Counted from the first letter of the stretch, positions 1 to 11,261 are shown. The stretch is 64,000 nt of DNA from Hymenopus coronatus (GCA_030762935.1 CM060898.1:95586781-95650780), one strand, 5' to 3'. Numbers and translations: made by a program. Notes: generated from the sequence alone by a model not told the origin.

Positions 1-109
1 CATTTCTGCTAATTCTTTATCGATTACCATGAAATAAATAGAAGAATAAGCCTTTTAACAATAATTTGTTGCAGCGATGTAGGGAAAGTCATGTGAATGG
101 AACACATAA
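1..109 (-). repeat. PER copy, L-end part, cut by window start
   Basis: Reverse-orientation PER piece. It shows the TCTCGATTAGCATGAA-like block as tcgattaccatgaa, then GTTGCAGCGATGTAGGGAAAGTC and the L-end as ATGTGAATGGAACACATAAG. The rest of the copy lies to the left of the window. It abuts the R-end of the next reverse copy directly, a head-to-tail join. Confidence 0.7.
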
Positions 110-1008
110 GTTACTTTTTATATTCTCTATACTCACTATGTACATAGTGTATAGAGAATGTATTGCACTCCACCAAAAAATTCGATACAGAGATTTCACC
201 GGAAATATATGTTTTAAGGTCCCCTGTATCCAAAACAAAAGTATTTTCAGAAAAATATCCGTGTGTGTGTCCGTGTGTCCGTGTGTCCGTGTGTCCGTGT
301 GTCTGTGAACACGATAACTCAAAAACGAAAAGTCGGTAAAATACCAAACTTGGTATTTAAGTTTAGTATCTTCCAGGGATGCAACACGAAAATTTTGAGA
401 AAAATCCCCCCACCCCAAACTACCCTTTACATGGAACTTTTTTCCAAAATTTTGATTCTCTAAAAAATGGCTCTAACGATTTTGATTAAAATATCGTATA
501 TTAAAGTTATTTAATATACTTGACAAATAAAATGTATATTTTCAATTTTCTGGGAATAGCCTCTGAAGACTACTTTATTCTGGATGAATATTTCATAACT
601 ACTAAATCGTAAGAGATGGACAAAAACTTAACCCACAAAAATGTAGAGCATATTAAAACACACAATTTATGTCATATACATTTTTTTCGTGGAGTTTATC
701 GTTTTTGAGATATTCCTTTTTCTTGGTTTCAGCTTTGAAAAACGTATACTTTTCTCATACAGGAATTTGTCAACTCCTGTCCATACAAACAAAAGAACAT
801 CAGTCACATAGCAACCAGCTTTTGGCTTTCACTTTAACCTATGGTACTCCCTTATTTCGCATCTACTTACAATAAAGCAAGAAATAAGACTATTTCTGCT
901 AATTTTTCTCGATTAGCATGAAATAAATAAAAGATAAGCTTATTAAGTATAATAATTTACAGAGATATAGAGAAAGTTATGTGTATGGAACACATCAGAT
1001 TTTTTATT
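110..1008 (-). repeat. PER copy, full length
   Basis: Nearly complete reverse copy and a good reference for the family. In order on the + strand: R-end palindrome (122-159), ATTTCACCGGAAATAT, a (GTGTCC)n form of the microsatellite (about 262-303), AACTCAAAAACGAAAAGTCG, hairpin AAATACCAA-AC-TTGGTATTT (342-361 region), GGGATGCAACACGAA, C-run plus CTACCCTTTACATGGAA, GGAATAGCCTCTGAAG, ACCGTAAGAGATGGAC-like block and the L-end at 970-1005. There is no long coding frame of its own. Confidence 0.85.
122..159. repeat. Terminal palindrome of PER (hairpin)
   Basis: ATTCTCTATAC then (T)CACTATG pairs with TACATAGTG and TATAGAGAAT, with a single unpaired T in the left arm. Nearly every PER copy with an R-end carries a version of this dyad, with ACTATGTACATAGT at its centre. 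It could form a cruciform or hairpin and is the best marker of the R-end. Confidence 0.8.
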
Positions 1009-1104
1009 TTCTTTCAAATTTCATATATAATACAGGTAAAAGTGCCCCATTTAGAGTTTTCGTTCATAAGGCACAGAAAACCCTGAACTTGGACTGACTA
1101 AATA

Positions 1105-1659
1105 CCTTATATTATAGTGTTTACGTGACAATTAAAATGTATATTTTGAATTTATAGGAATAGCCTCTGAAGAATCTTCATTCTAGATGAATTATGTATA
1201 ACTGGTAAACCGTAAGAGATAGACATTAACCGACTACACAAAAAAAAAAAAAAAAAAAAAAAAACGTACATTCGTTAAAACACACAAATTATGTCATATA
1301 TATTTTAATAGAGTTAACCTTTCCCGTATTATTCCTTGACTTAAATTTTAAATTACTTTGACTTTTCTCAAACGGGAAATCATTTTTCGTCTCATCTCTC
1401 TTTTGTTTTACACCGGTTAATGGAATGAGAACCGAATTTAAATTGTTTACATAACGGCTAGCTTTTAAAATATTTACCTTTCCTTTTAGTTTAGTGATTC
1501 CCTTATTTCTCTTCTGACTATAAACTAGTACATTGTAAGACAATTTCTGCTAATGTTTATCTCGATTTGCATGAAGTAGATAAAAGAATCTTTTGTGAGA
1601 GTAGTTTGTTTCCAGAACAGAAAGAGAAAGTCATTTGAATGGAACGCATCAGATTTTTA
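1105..1659 (-). repeat. PER copy, R-half missing
   Basis: Reverse copy beginning mid-element (AATACCTTATATTATAG..., then GGAATAGCCTCTGAAG and AACCGTAAGAGATAGAC) and ending in the L-end near 1655. The stretch 1009-1104 before it is not clearly PER. A 25-base A-run lies at 1240-1264, where other copies have CAAAAATGTAGATCTCG, so the run has expanded inside the element. Confidence 0.65.
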
Positions 1660-1750
1660 CTTTCTCTGCGATGCATTGTTTTTCACACAAAGCTTCCATA
1701 TCAACATTTCACCAGAAATTCACGTTTGAGGGCGCTATCTGTATGGACAG
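1657..1750 (-). repeat. PER R-end fragment
   Basis: TTTTTACTTTCTCTGCGATG and ATTTCACCAGAAATTCACG mark a reverse R-end of about 90 bp. It is followed not by the rest of a reverse copy but by a forward L-end, giving a fold-back arrangement. Confidence 0.6.
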
Positions 1751-1756
1751 ATAACT

Positions 1757-2155
1757 AAAATATCTGATGTATTCCATTGACATGACTTTCTCTACCTATT
1801 CTGCAATAAGCTATCCTTCGATCTACTTCCCTTCTGAAGATAGACATTAGCTGAAGTGATTTTATTATTATATTATTACGTGTACAAAGGAACTAAATGA
1901 ATAAAATATTCTAAAGTGATAGTCAACTTTTTTAAAAGCGGTCGCTATACGATGCAATTTAACTTCTGTTTAGGTATATATGTGTATATATACACACATA
2001 TGTAAAACGCTACCCGTTATATATAACTGCTTCCCAGTTGAGGAAAGTATAAATACTGATCAATTTAAACTTATACTGGCAATATTTCGGAAATGGTTAG
2101 CTCCACAACAAAAATGTATTTGCCATAAGTTGTGTGTTTTGGTGAGATCTTCATT
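1757..2155 (+). repeat. PER copy, forward, broken
   Basis: The forward L-end (ATCTGATGTATTCCATTGACATGACTTTCTCTACC across 1755-1790) is followed by AAGTGATAGTCAA with GGTCGCTATACG (about 1912-1950), and later by GGAAATGGTTAGCTCCAC and AAGTTGTGTGTTTTGGTGAGATC. Between them lie AT-rich inserts. Decayed. Confidence 0.5.
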
Positions 2156-2164
2156 TCTACTTAC

Positions 2165-2935
2165 TCTAGCAAGAATGTAAAATACACATAGTATATAAAG
2201 GGGTTGTATTCCATGCAAAGATTCATTATAGAGATTCCATCTGAAATACATGTTTTGAGACCCCCTGAGTAAAATAGAACAAAAATAAAGATGTCCTATA
2301 TGTGTGCGTGTGTGTGTGTGTGGAGGGGGGGAGGCAGCATAGCTAAAAACAAAAAGTCCGTTAACACCAAAGTTGATATGTTGAATATCCTCCAAGGTGT
2401 GACATGAAGATTTTCTGGAAAATCCCACTACCCGAAACTACCCTTTACATAGTACATTTTTTGAAATTATGAAATTTATTAAAAAAGAATCTAAATTTTT
2501 TTATTAAAATGTCATGTTCATAACGCCAATAAAATATATAATTCTAAATTTCTTGGGACTAGTCCTTGAAATATTTTTCATTATGAATGACTTTTACATA
2601 AAACACACAATTTGTCGAATAGGGATTTTTTTTTGTAGAGATAGCCAGTTCAGAGATATTCCCTGTTATTTGTTTCAATTCTATAATAATTAAATTTTTC
2701 TCAAATAGAAGCCCACATCCATTTCACATATCTTTTGTTTTTCTCCTGACCATGATTTCCGCATAGCGATAGCTTTTACTAGATTTAACCTTCTCATTCG
2801 CCTCGTCGGTTCTCCTATTCCTCTTCTCTTATAAGGATTAGGCAATAAGACAATTTTTGGCAATGCTGGTCTCGAATAGTATGATGTAGTTAAACGAATA
2901 ATCTTGTGATAGAATAATTTAATTGTTTTTTCACA
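2165..2935 (-). repeat. PER copy, reverse, decayed
   Basis: It contains GTATATAAAG for the R-end, TGAAATACATGTTTTGAGACC, a (GT)n tract at about 2302-2321 running into a G-run, AAAAACAAAAAGTCCG, GACATGAAGATTTTC, CTACCCTTTACAT and TCTTATAAGGA. It diverges more than most copies, so it is probably old. The L-end itself is missing. Confidence 0.6.
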
Positions 2936-2944
2936 CAAGCCGTA

Positions 2945-3060
2945 TGCAATATACGAGTTGGGTAGGCAGAGACAGACCGAAAAATTCAATGACATGGTTC
3001 AGATCCCGGCTATGGCATTGAATTTTGCCATCTAACTCTCTACCTTTCCAACTTATGTAA
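2945..3060 (+). mobile_element. SINE-D fragment (tRNA-derived)
   Basis: It contains GGTTCAGATCCCGGCTATGG, a B-box-like GGTTCAGATCC followed by the family tail CATTGAATTTTGCCATCTAA and CTTTCCAAC. The same tail occurs near 34905-34965 (+) and inverted near 13130-13220. The tRNA-like head is degraded. Confidence 0.5.
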
Positions 3061-3290
3061 GAATATTTTTTGAAGAACATATAGTGAAATTCATGTGAAA
3101 GGAACGCATCAGTGTCTTACTCTAGTTATTGCAAAGATCATTGAATCCTAAAGCCAATATATTGCGATGAATTTTTTAAACACCTAACTATCGCTGTAAT
3201 AAAGGTTCATTTCGATTAATAATAAGTAGATAGAAAAAAAGAGTTTGTAGATGAATGAGTAGAGAAAGTCAAGTGAAAGTAAGACATCAG
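3055..3290 (-). repeat. Two successive PER L-ends
   Basis: Two L-end segments in a row: GAAATTCATGTGAAAGGAAC then GCATCAGTG (3090-3116), and GTAGAGAAAGTCAAGTGAAAG then TAAGACATCAG (3250-3290). Each is preceded by a short internal PER piece. This is repeated truncation rather than one copy. Confidence 0.5.
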
Positions 3291-3414
3291 TGTTTTTTAT
3301 AAACTGCTATTAATGTTTGTCAAATTTTACTGATGAATGGTCTCAATAGCCTGAGCAGCTACTATTCACATCACTATTTCAGAAATCGTTGACCAATAGC
3401 GGGTGTGTTACATT

Positions 3415-3655
3415 CAGATGACCTTCTTTACCCATTCCTAAATAAACTATTCTTTAAAACAACCTCATTCTTCTAATTAAACGCGATAAACATTTGCAGC
3501 AATACCTTCATTACATATTATATGTTGTAGGTGCAAGGGGAAGAGTGGGAATCCACTAGGTTTATCTTATGTTGCTAGTTGCTAAGTGATGACTTTGCTT
3601 CACCAGGAGAAATTAAAATGTATGACCACTTCCCATTTGAAAAAGTATAAGTATT
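3415..3655 (+). repeat. PER copy, forward, truncated
   Basis: Decayed L-end (GTTACATTCAGATGACCTTC) followed by internal blocks and TTGAAAAAGTATAAGTATTT. It stops at an A-run where the next forward L-end starts, a join seen repeatedly in this window. Confidence 0.5.
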
Positions 3656-4470
3656 TAAAAATCTGATGTGTTCCATTCACGTGGCTTTCCCTACCTATTC
3701 TGCAACTTTCCTCACAAAAGATTATTCATTTATATCTACATAATGTTAATCGAGATGAACATTGGTAGAAATTGTCTTATTACTTGGTCTCTTCTAAGCA
3801 GAAGATAAATAAGGGTATATACTAGGTTAAAGCGATAGTCAATTTTTTAAAAGCTGTTGCTTTGTGACTAGCATTGAAATTTAATTCTCTTTAATGGCCA
3901 GAAGTAAAACAAAAGAAATATGAAACGGATGAAGACTTTCCGTTTGAGAAAAGGTTAAGCATTTTAAAATTGAAGGAAATAACAGGAAATGATTATCTCT
4001 AGAAAAAAATCCTGTGTACCACTTAAGTTATGTGTCTTAACGAGATGTACATTTTCTGTGTAGTAAGTTTCTGTCTTATCTCTTAACGGTTTAATAGTTA
4101 TACAAAAGTCACTTAGAATGAAGATTTCAGTGGCTATTCTCAAGAAATTCAGAGTATAAATTTTGTTTAGCATCTAAACATCTTTAATGTACGGCATTTT
4201 AAAATATATTTTTATAGAACATTCCATGTAAAGGGTAGTTTGGAGTGGATGAATAATTTTTCCTGAAAATCTTCATGTCGTACCCTGGAAGATAGCGTTG
4301 AATATCAAGCTTGGCTACTTTTAGGTAGTTTTTAAGTTATGCTGTCTATACACATACACACACCCACGCACCATACGAATTCAGGGATCGTTAAAGCTTG
4401 TATTTCCAATTAAATCTCGTATCAAATTTTTAGGTGGAATACAAGACCATCTCTCTACCTATAGATGATG
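3656..4470 (+). repeat. PER copy, full length
   Basis: L-end (ATCTGATGTGTTCCATTCAC at about 3660) through the (CA)n remnant (4343-4371) and TTTTTAGGTGGAATACAAG to a weak R-end (TCTCTACCTATAGATG). The R-end palindrome has decayed, and the mariner relic lies just beyond. Confidence 0.7.
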
Positions 4471-4535
4471 TTTTATAACGTTGGGTTTTAGTCTAAACTT
4501 TTATTTTAAACGTTTTGTTAGAGGAAATAATTCTG

Positions 4536-5440
4536 ATCTTCAAAGTAAAGACCGTAAGACTCTATCATCCTGAGCCACCTTTCAGCGAGGTGGCTGAAAC
4601 TATACTAGTGTCTGGTTTTTTAATCGAATAATTCGTTGATACCGATTTCAAATGTTTCAACATTTTCAAGATTTCTTCTACGTAGGAAATGTTTAATGGA
4701 TCTAACAGATGGTAATCTGATGGCACAAGATTCAAGACTATATGCTGGATGTGGTAGCAGTTCAATTCCTTCCAATCCCTGAATTTTGTCGATTGTTGTT
4801 TGAGCTGTGTGAGGTCTCGTTCTGTCCTAATACAAGAGAATTCTGTTTCTATTAACTATTGCCCGTATCTCTGTTCCAAAACTTGATGAACTCCTTCCAA
4901 TTATTAAGAATAAATATCAGCATTCACTGCACCTTCTTTCGGAACAAATTCCAAGTGAATAGCATTTTCATAATTCCACCAAACGCATATCAATTTTGGG
5001 GCCCAACTGGTTTTTAACGACGCTTACAGGCTGATAGATATCGATGCACTATTTCGAGATGTTAGAGTAGCAGTAATGCGCCCATTTTTCATCACATGTG
5101 ACAATTCTGATAATCTACCATTCCAAGGCTAAACGATAAGCTGGCGACAAATATCCACTCAACGTTGAGCTTGATCCGGTGTCAATTCATGGTTTGCAAA
5201 TTTATACCTTCTGAACGATTTTTAAATGTCTTAGTATAGCGCTGTGTGGTATCAATTGTAGCACCAAGTTCAAACCACCTCCGAGTCCTTGACTGTGGAT
5301 TTTCTTCCAAAACTCTGCATGCATTCTCAATATTTCATAACTTGGGCCTTCCAGAGCATTGGGGATCTTTAATGTTTTCGTCTCCATTATTGATAGTCTG
5401 GAACCACTGTTGTGCTACAGCTCGTGAGGGGAAATAATAG
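4536..5440 (-). pseudogene. mariner transposase, degraded
   Basis: Reading the - strand in shifting frames gives the landmarks of a mariner-family DNA transposase, which cuts and pastes its own TIR element through a D,D34D active site. Visible in order: AVAQQWFQTINNGDENIKDP (near 5440-5380), SGRPKL, HELTPDQ-like remains, RIVTCDEKWAHYCYSNIS with the first Asp at 5091-5093, DRTRPHTAQTTIDKIQ with the second Asp at 4824-4826, SDYHLLDPL with the third Asp at 4715-4717, and the C-terminus HLAERWLRMIESYGLYFED at 4536-4593. Spacing between the second and third Asp is about 34-35 residues, as in mariner. Many stops and frameshifts break it, so it is dead. I could not find its terminal inverted repeats. 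Confidence 0.85.
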
Positions 5441-6279
5441 CAAAACCGTAAGTTGCGCAGTGGCAACTCTTTTGCCTGAAGGCTTATGATGGGAGAAGTT
5501 GCGCCAACATGTATGCGCAGAAGTCATAACGTTTTTTTCGCCGAAGCAGGGAAGTACGCTAGCGCTAGCTGTAGTGCAGCATTCTTTAGTATTTATGCAA
5601 ATAAACACTAGCAGATTATTGTTAATTTGGAAGAGGACGAATTGATGGTGCAATGAACGGGGTTGAAACATGTGGTGAGTGCAGTAATATGTTTATTCTT
5701 TGGCTATGTTCATGGTTGCCATCTCATTGTGTGATAAGCTGGAATCGACATTCCTTCAACCAAAATACTCCCTCTCACACTCTGCATATTTCTAATGACA
5801 TATTTATTATGTTTGAATAAAACATATCTTTATAACGAGCAGAGTAATTTCGGTATAACTATGCCGTTGCAGAGAGGAAGGGAAGAAAAGCAACTTCCTC
5901 TATGCGCAATATTTGTTCATGCCCCACCTCACGACCTATACTCGCTCACTAGCGAAACCTTCGTCTTCGACTTCGCATATTATTTGAGCGGCGGCAGCAG
6001 CTTTACAATCTTGTCTCCAATTCTAGTAACACTTTAGAAAGACATTGCTTGCCTGGATTTTAAAATTGTGTATTACCAACTGTTGGCTGCCAACATGTTA
6101 ATAAACGGAACAATAACCTTAACACCTAAAATAGTTTTGTCAAAATTAAAGGCATACATACGTGCAAGGTAAACCCAATTAAAACTGGCATTGCTTCTGA
6201 GACAATTTAATACCTTGTACACTGCACATACATGCTAGAGAAAGTAGGAAGTGAAACCGATAACAAGGCTTTAGTCTTC
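5441..6279. other. Unassigned intergenic DNA
   Basis: Beyond the mariner relic. It contains a GC-richer patch around 5450-5600 (GCTAGCGCTAGC at about 5558-5569) and short frames that match nothing I recognise. The 5' end of the mariner element may lie here. No PER blocks until a 25-base scrap (CATGCTAATCGAGATAAAC) at about 6281-6303. Confidence 0.4.
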
Positions 6280-6309
6280 GCCATGCTAATCGAGATAAAC
6301 ATTAATAAA

Positions 6310-7145
6310 AATCTGATGTGTTCCATTCACATGACTTTCTCAACATCTCTGCAACATATAATTGTTAACAAGCCTTTGCTTCCACTTATTTCATTCTAAT
6401 CGAGGAAGAATTAGCAGAAATATCTTATACTTGCTTCCCTGTAAGTAGAAGAGAAATAAGGGAGTACCATAGGTTAACGTGATAGTCAAATGCTGGTTGC
6501 TATGTGACTCAAGTTCCTTTTGTTTGTATGGTCAGGAGTTGACAAATGCAAAAACAAAAGCAAGGGATATCTCAAAAACAATTAACTCCACGAAAAAATG
6601 TATATGACATAAATTGTGTGTTTTACTATGCTCAGTATTTTTTGCGTGATAAATTTTAGTCCATCCCTTATGGTTTAGCAGTTATGAAAAATTCCTTAAA
6701 ATCCATCCAGAATAAAGAAGTCTTCAGAGGCTATTCCCAGAAAATTCAAAATATACATTTTATTTGCCAGGTAAATATCTTTAATGTACGACATTTTAAT
6801 CAAAATCGCTAGAGCCATTGTTTAGAAAATCAAAATTTTCGAATTTTTTTCCATGTAAAGGGTAGTTGGGGGTGGGGGGATTTTTCTCAAAAGATTCGTG
6901 TCGCATCCCTGAAAGATACTAAACTTAAATACCAAGTTTGGTATTTTACCGACTTTTCGTTTTTGAATTGTCGTGTTCACAGGCACAGGGACACACACAC
7001 ACGGCCCTTTTTCTGAAAATCCTTTTTTTAGGTACAGGGAACCCAAAAACGTATATTTCCGGTGAAATCTCGGTATGGAATTTTTGGGTGGAGTGCAATA
7101 CCTTCTCTATACACTATGTACATAGTACGTGTAGAGAAAGTAAAA
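6310..7145 (+). repeat. PER copy, full length
   Basis: Complete forward copy of about 836 bp from TCTGATGTGTTCCATTCACA to TAGAGAAAGTAAAA. It has a short microsatellite (GGGACACACACACACGG, about 6987-7003) and a clean R-end palindrome (7107-7140). Its end runs straight into the next L-end. Confidence 0.85.
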
Positions 7146-8017
7146 ATCTGATGTTTACCATTCATATGACTCTCTACATCTCTGCAACAAATTACTCTTG
7201 AAAAGCTTATACTTCTATTTACTTCATGCTAATCAGAAAAAAAAAAATAGCAGCAATAGTCTTATTACTTGCATCCTTGTAAGTAGAAGCGAAATAACTT
7301 TAAAGTGATAGTCAAAAGCTAGTTGCTATGTCACTGAAGTTCCTTTGTTTATATGGACAGCAGTTGACAATTTCCTGTATGAGAAAAGTAGAAGTTTTTC
7401 AAAGCAGAAACTAAAAACAGGGAATGTGTCAAAACAGATGAACTCCACGAAAAAAATGGATATAACATAAATTGTGTTTTAACGTGCTCTACATTTTTCA
7501 TATAGTAAGCCTGTTTCAATCTCTTACGGTTTAGCAGTTATTCAAAATTCCGTAAAATTCAACCAGAATAAAGTACTCTTCAAAGGCTATGCCCAGAAAA
7601 TTCAAGATATACATTTTACTCGTCAGATAAATAGCTTTAATATACGATATTTTAATCAAAATCATTAGAGACATTTTTGAGAAAATAAAAAATGTTGAAA
7701 AACGTTCTGTGTAAAGGGTAGTTTCGGGTGGGGGATTTTTCTCAAAATCTTCGTGTTGCATCCCTAGAAGATGCTAAACTTAAATACCAAGTTTGGTTTT
7801 ACCGACTTTTCGTTTTTGAGTTATCGTGTTCACAGACACACGGACACACATACATACACACGGACCATTTTCCGTAAATGCTTTTTTTTTTAGATAAAGG
7901 GGACCCTAAAACATACATTTCCGGTGAAATCTCGGTATCGAATTTTTGGGTGGAGTGCAATACCTTCTCTGCAATACTCTATGTACTATGTACATTGTAC
8001 GCATAGAGAAAGTAAAA
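7146..8017 (+). repeat. PER copy, full length, tandem with previous
   Basis: Begins TCTGATGTTTACCATTCATA directly after the previous TAGAGAAAGTAAAAA, and ends at CATAGAGAAAGTAAAAA. About 870 bp. The microsatellite is CACACGGACACACATACATA at about 7836-7860. Confidence 0.85.
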
Positions 8018-8808
8018 ATTGTCCTATTAGTTACTTCCTTGTAAATTAGAAGGGAAATATGGTAATATATTGAGCTAAAGCGATAGTCAAATCTTTTAAA
8101 ACTATGTGAAACAATAGAAATACCGGTTTCTTTTGCATTTCCGGGAGAAAAAAGAAAAGAGATGAAACGAAAATTGACTTCCCGCTTGAAAAAAGTTTAA
8201 GTAATTTAAAATTGAAACCAACAACATAGGATATCTCGTAAGCGGTTAATTCTACAAAAAATTGTGTATGCCATAAACGTGTGTTTTATTGAGATCTGCA
8301 TTTTTTGTCGAAGCAAGTTTGTCTAACTCTTACATTTTATGAGTCATACAAAAGTCATCCAGAATGAAGAGCTCTTCAAAGGTTATTCCCAGAAAATTCA
8401 AAATTTACATTTCGTTTGTCATGAAAATATCATAAATATATGTCATTTTAATAAAAATCGTTATAGTCATTTTGGAGAAAATCAAAATTTTCGAAAAATG
8501 GTCCATGTGAAGTGTAGTTGGAGATGGGAGGATTTTCTTGAAAAGCTCATCTTTGGAAGATACTGAACTTGAATACCAGGTTTGCTATTAGACCGACTTT
8601 TATTTTTGAGTTATGTTGCCCACAGATACACGCTGGCGTCCATGCTCGCGCGCAGACACACACGCACACACACACGTAGGGACATCTTTCTAAAAATTAT
8701 TTTTGGATTCAGAGGGTCTCAAAACATATCTCAGTATTGAATTTTTGTATGGGATACAATTCTTTCTCATGTATTATTTACACTGTAAATATATGTTGCA
8801 GAAAGTGA
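8018..8808 (+). repeat. PER copy, L-end missing, tandem
   Basis: Joined to the preceding R-end but starts internally at TTGTCCTATTAGTTACTTCC, so about 130 bp of the L-end are absent. It carries CGCGCGCAGACACACACGCA in the microsatellite (about 8648-8667) and ends at a decayed palindrome plus GCAGAAAGTGAG. Confidence 0.75.
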
Positions 8809-9472
8809 GTTGTGTGTGTTTTAAGAGATCTACATGTATTATGTAGTAACTTTTTTGCATCTCTTATAGTGTGTCAGTTATGTAAACGTCATCTACAATG
8901 AAGAAGGCATTCTTTGAAAGTTCAAGTTGTACATTTTGTCTTAAATACATAGTATTTTAATCAAAATCGTTAGAGCCGTTTATGAGAAAATAAAATGTTC
9001 GAAAAATGTTTCATGTAAACGGTAGTTAGGAGTTGGGGAATTCTCTTGAAAAATTTCGATGCGCATCCTTGCTTGATGCTGAACTTAAATTCAAGTTTGG
9101 TGAATCCAAGATGTACATTTTGTCTTAAATACATAGTCTTTTAATCAAAATCGTTAGAGCCGTTTATGAGAAAATAAAACGTTCGAAAAATGTTTCATGT
9201 AAACGGTAGTTGGGAGTTGGGGAATTCTCTTGAAAATTTTCGTTGCGCATCCTTGCTTGATGCTGAACTTAAATTCAAGTTTGGTATTTAACCAATGTTT
9301 CGGTTTTGAATTTTACTGTTCACAGACACACAGACACAAGTACAAGCGCGCGCGTGGACCTTCCTTTTTATTCACGGGGTGTCAAAATGTATTTTGCTGG
9401 TGAAATCTGCGTATCAATTTTTTGGTGGAATGCAATACTTTCCCTACTTACTATATGTGGTAGAGAAGATAA
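8806..9472 (+). repeat. PER copy, L-half missing, with internal duplication
   Basis: Starts at GTGTGTTTTAAGAGATCTAC, mid-element, and runs to TGGTAGAGAAGATAAAAG. It contains the 184-bp direct duplication described separately. Confidence 0.7.
8919..9290 (+). repeat. 184-bp tandem duplication inside a PER copy
   Basis: The segment from GTACATTTTGTCTTAAATAC (8929) to AAATTCAAGTTTGG recurs with a period of 184 bases (second copy from 9113). The two units differ at only a handful of positions, far fewer than between PER copies, so this duplication is recent. Confidence 0.85.
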
Positions 9473-9676
9473 AAGCTCTTCCTAGTTCCATTGCATTATC
9501 TTTCAGAGTGGTTTAATAAGTTTACTATAACAATGGAGCATACAATGCCATTTTTAAGTCCGTCCACAGTGGTGGAGGAAGGAAGATCGGGAATATGGTG
9601 GTAACCCTGATTCCGGGATATGCCGCAGTGTTAGACTGGTTGGAATAAATTTGGAGAAAATTGTAGAAAGAGAAAA

Positions 9677-10447
9677 ATTCTAGTGTGCTCCATTCACATG
9701 ACTTTCTCTACAAACTATTTTACAAAATATTGTTCCTTTATCTACATCGTGATATTCGAAATAAACATGGTTTAATTAGTTTCTTCTATGAAAGGAAATA
9801 AGGTAATACAATGGGATAAAGCAATAGTCAAATAAAATCTTTCAAAAAGTCGATCGCTATGCGAAACAATTTCTTTCCGTGCTTTCCACGGTCAAGGTTA
9901 AAATAAAAGAGAGATGAAGCAAAGGATGACCTCAAGTTTGAGAAAAGTTTAAGTAGCTTAAAATTGAACCAATAACAAAGAATATCTTGGAAACGGTTAA
10001 CTCTACAAAAATGCATGTGACATAAATTGTGTGCTTTACATGATATGCATTTCTTGTGTAGTACATTTTTACGGTTTAACACTTATACAAAATTCATGTA
10101 GAATGAAAATGTCCTCAGAGCTTATTCCCAGAAAATTCAAGATATACATTTTATTTTTGATGTGAGTAGCTGGGGATGTTCTCAAAAATCTTCCTAGAGC
10201 ATCCTTGGAAGATACCTACTAAGCAAAAATACAAATTTTGTTATTTAACAGTCTTTTCGTTTTTGAGCTATGCTGTCCACAGACACACACACATATACCT
10301 ACACACACCGGACATTTTTCTAAAAAGTATTTTATTCAGGGAACCTCAAAGCATATTTCCGATAAAATGTCGACATAAAATTTGTGATGCAATACAATAC
10401 CTTCTCTACCTACTGCATGCATAGTAGTTACATGTAGAGAAAGTAAA
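9677..10447 (+). repeat. PER copy, full length, internally shortened
   Basis: L-end (CTAGTGTGCTCCATTCACAT) to GTAGAGAAAGTAAAG. The segment around 10160 lacks the AGAGCCATT and AAAGGGTAGTT blocks (about 80 bp deleted). The 200 bases before it (9473-9676) are unassigned. Confidence 0.75.
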
Positions 10448-11250
10448 GAAATCAAATTTGTTCCATTCATTTTCTACATCTCTTTAACAAATTATTCTTA
10501 AAAAGCATATTCTTCTATCTAATTCATTTAATCGAGATAACCATGAATAGAAATTGACTTATTACTTAGTTACTTATAAGGAATCAAGGGAATATGCTAG
10601 ATAAAAGCGATAGTCAAATCTTTTAAAAGCCGATTGCAATGTAATTGAAATTCATTCTGTTTGCTAAGCCAGGAGTTGTAAGTACCCGTATAAGAAAAAT
10701 AAATATTTAAAATTTAAACCAATAGCAAGGAATATCTCCGAAATGGATGTACAAAAATTGTATATGACCTAAATGGCGTGTTTTAACGAGATCTACGCTT
10801 TTGTGTAGTAACTTTTTGGCTATCTCTTACAATTTATCAGTTATACAAACGCCATTCAGAATAAAGAGGACTTCAGAGGCTTTTTCCAGAATATTCAAGA
10901 TATATATTTTATTTGCCATACAAGTATCTTTAATATGCGGTATTTTAATTAAAATTGTTGGAACAATTATTGAGAAAATAAGCCTTTTCGAAATGTTTCT
11001 ATGTAAAGGGTAGCTTGTGGTGGGGAATTTGCTTGAAACTCTTCGTGTCGCATCCTTGGAAGATACGGAACTTAAATATAAAGTCTGGAATGTAACCGAA
11101 TTTTCCTTTTTGAGTTATGCTTATAGACACACGACACCATGCACGCGCGAGGACCATTTTCTAAGTTCTTTTTTGTGTGGGGGGAGGGTTCTGGGGATGC
11201 TAGAATGTGTATTTGCAAAGAAATCTAGGTATGCATTTTTCTAAATGTGT
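10448..11250 (+). repeat. PER copy, R-end truncated, tandem
   Basis: Starts AAATCAAATTTGTTCCATTC right after the previous copy and keeps all internal blocks to GCAAAGAAATCTAGGTATGC, then stops before the palindrome. A SINE pair follows. Confidence 0.75.
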
Positions 11251-11261
11251 AATTAATGTAT

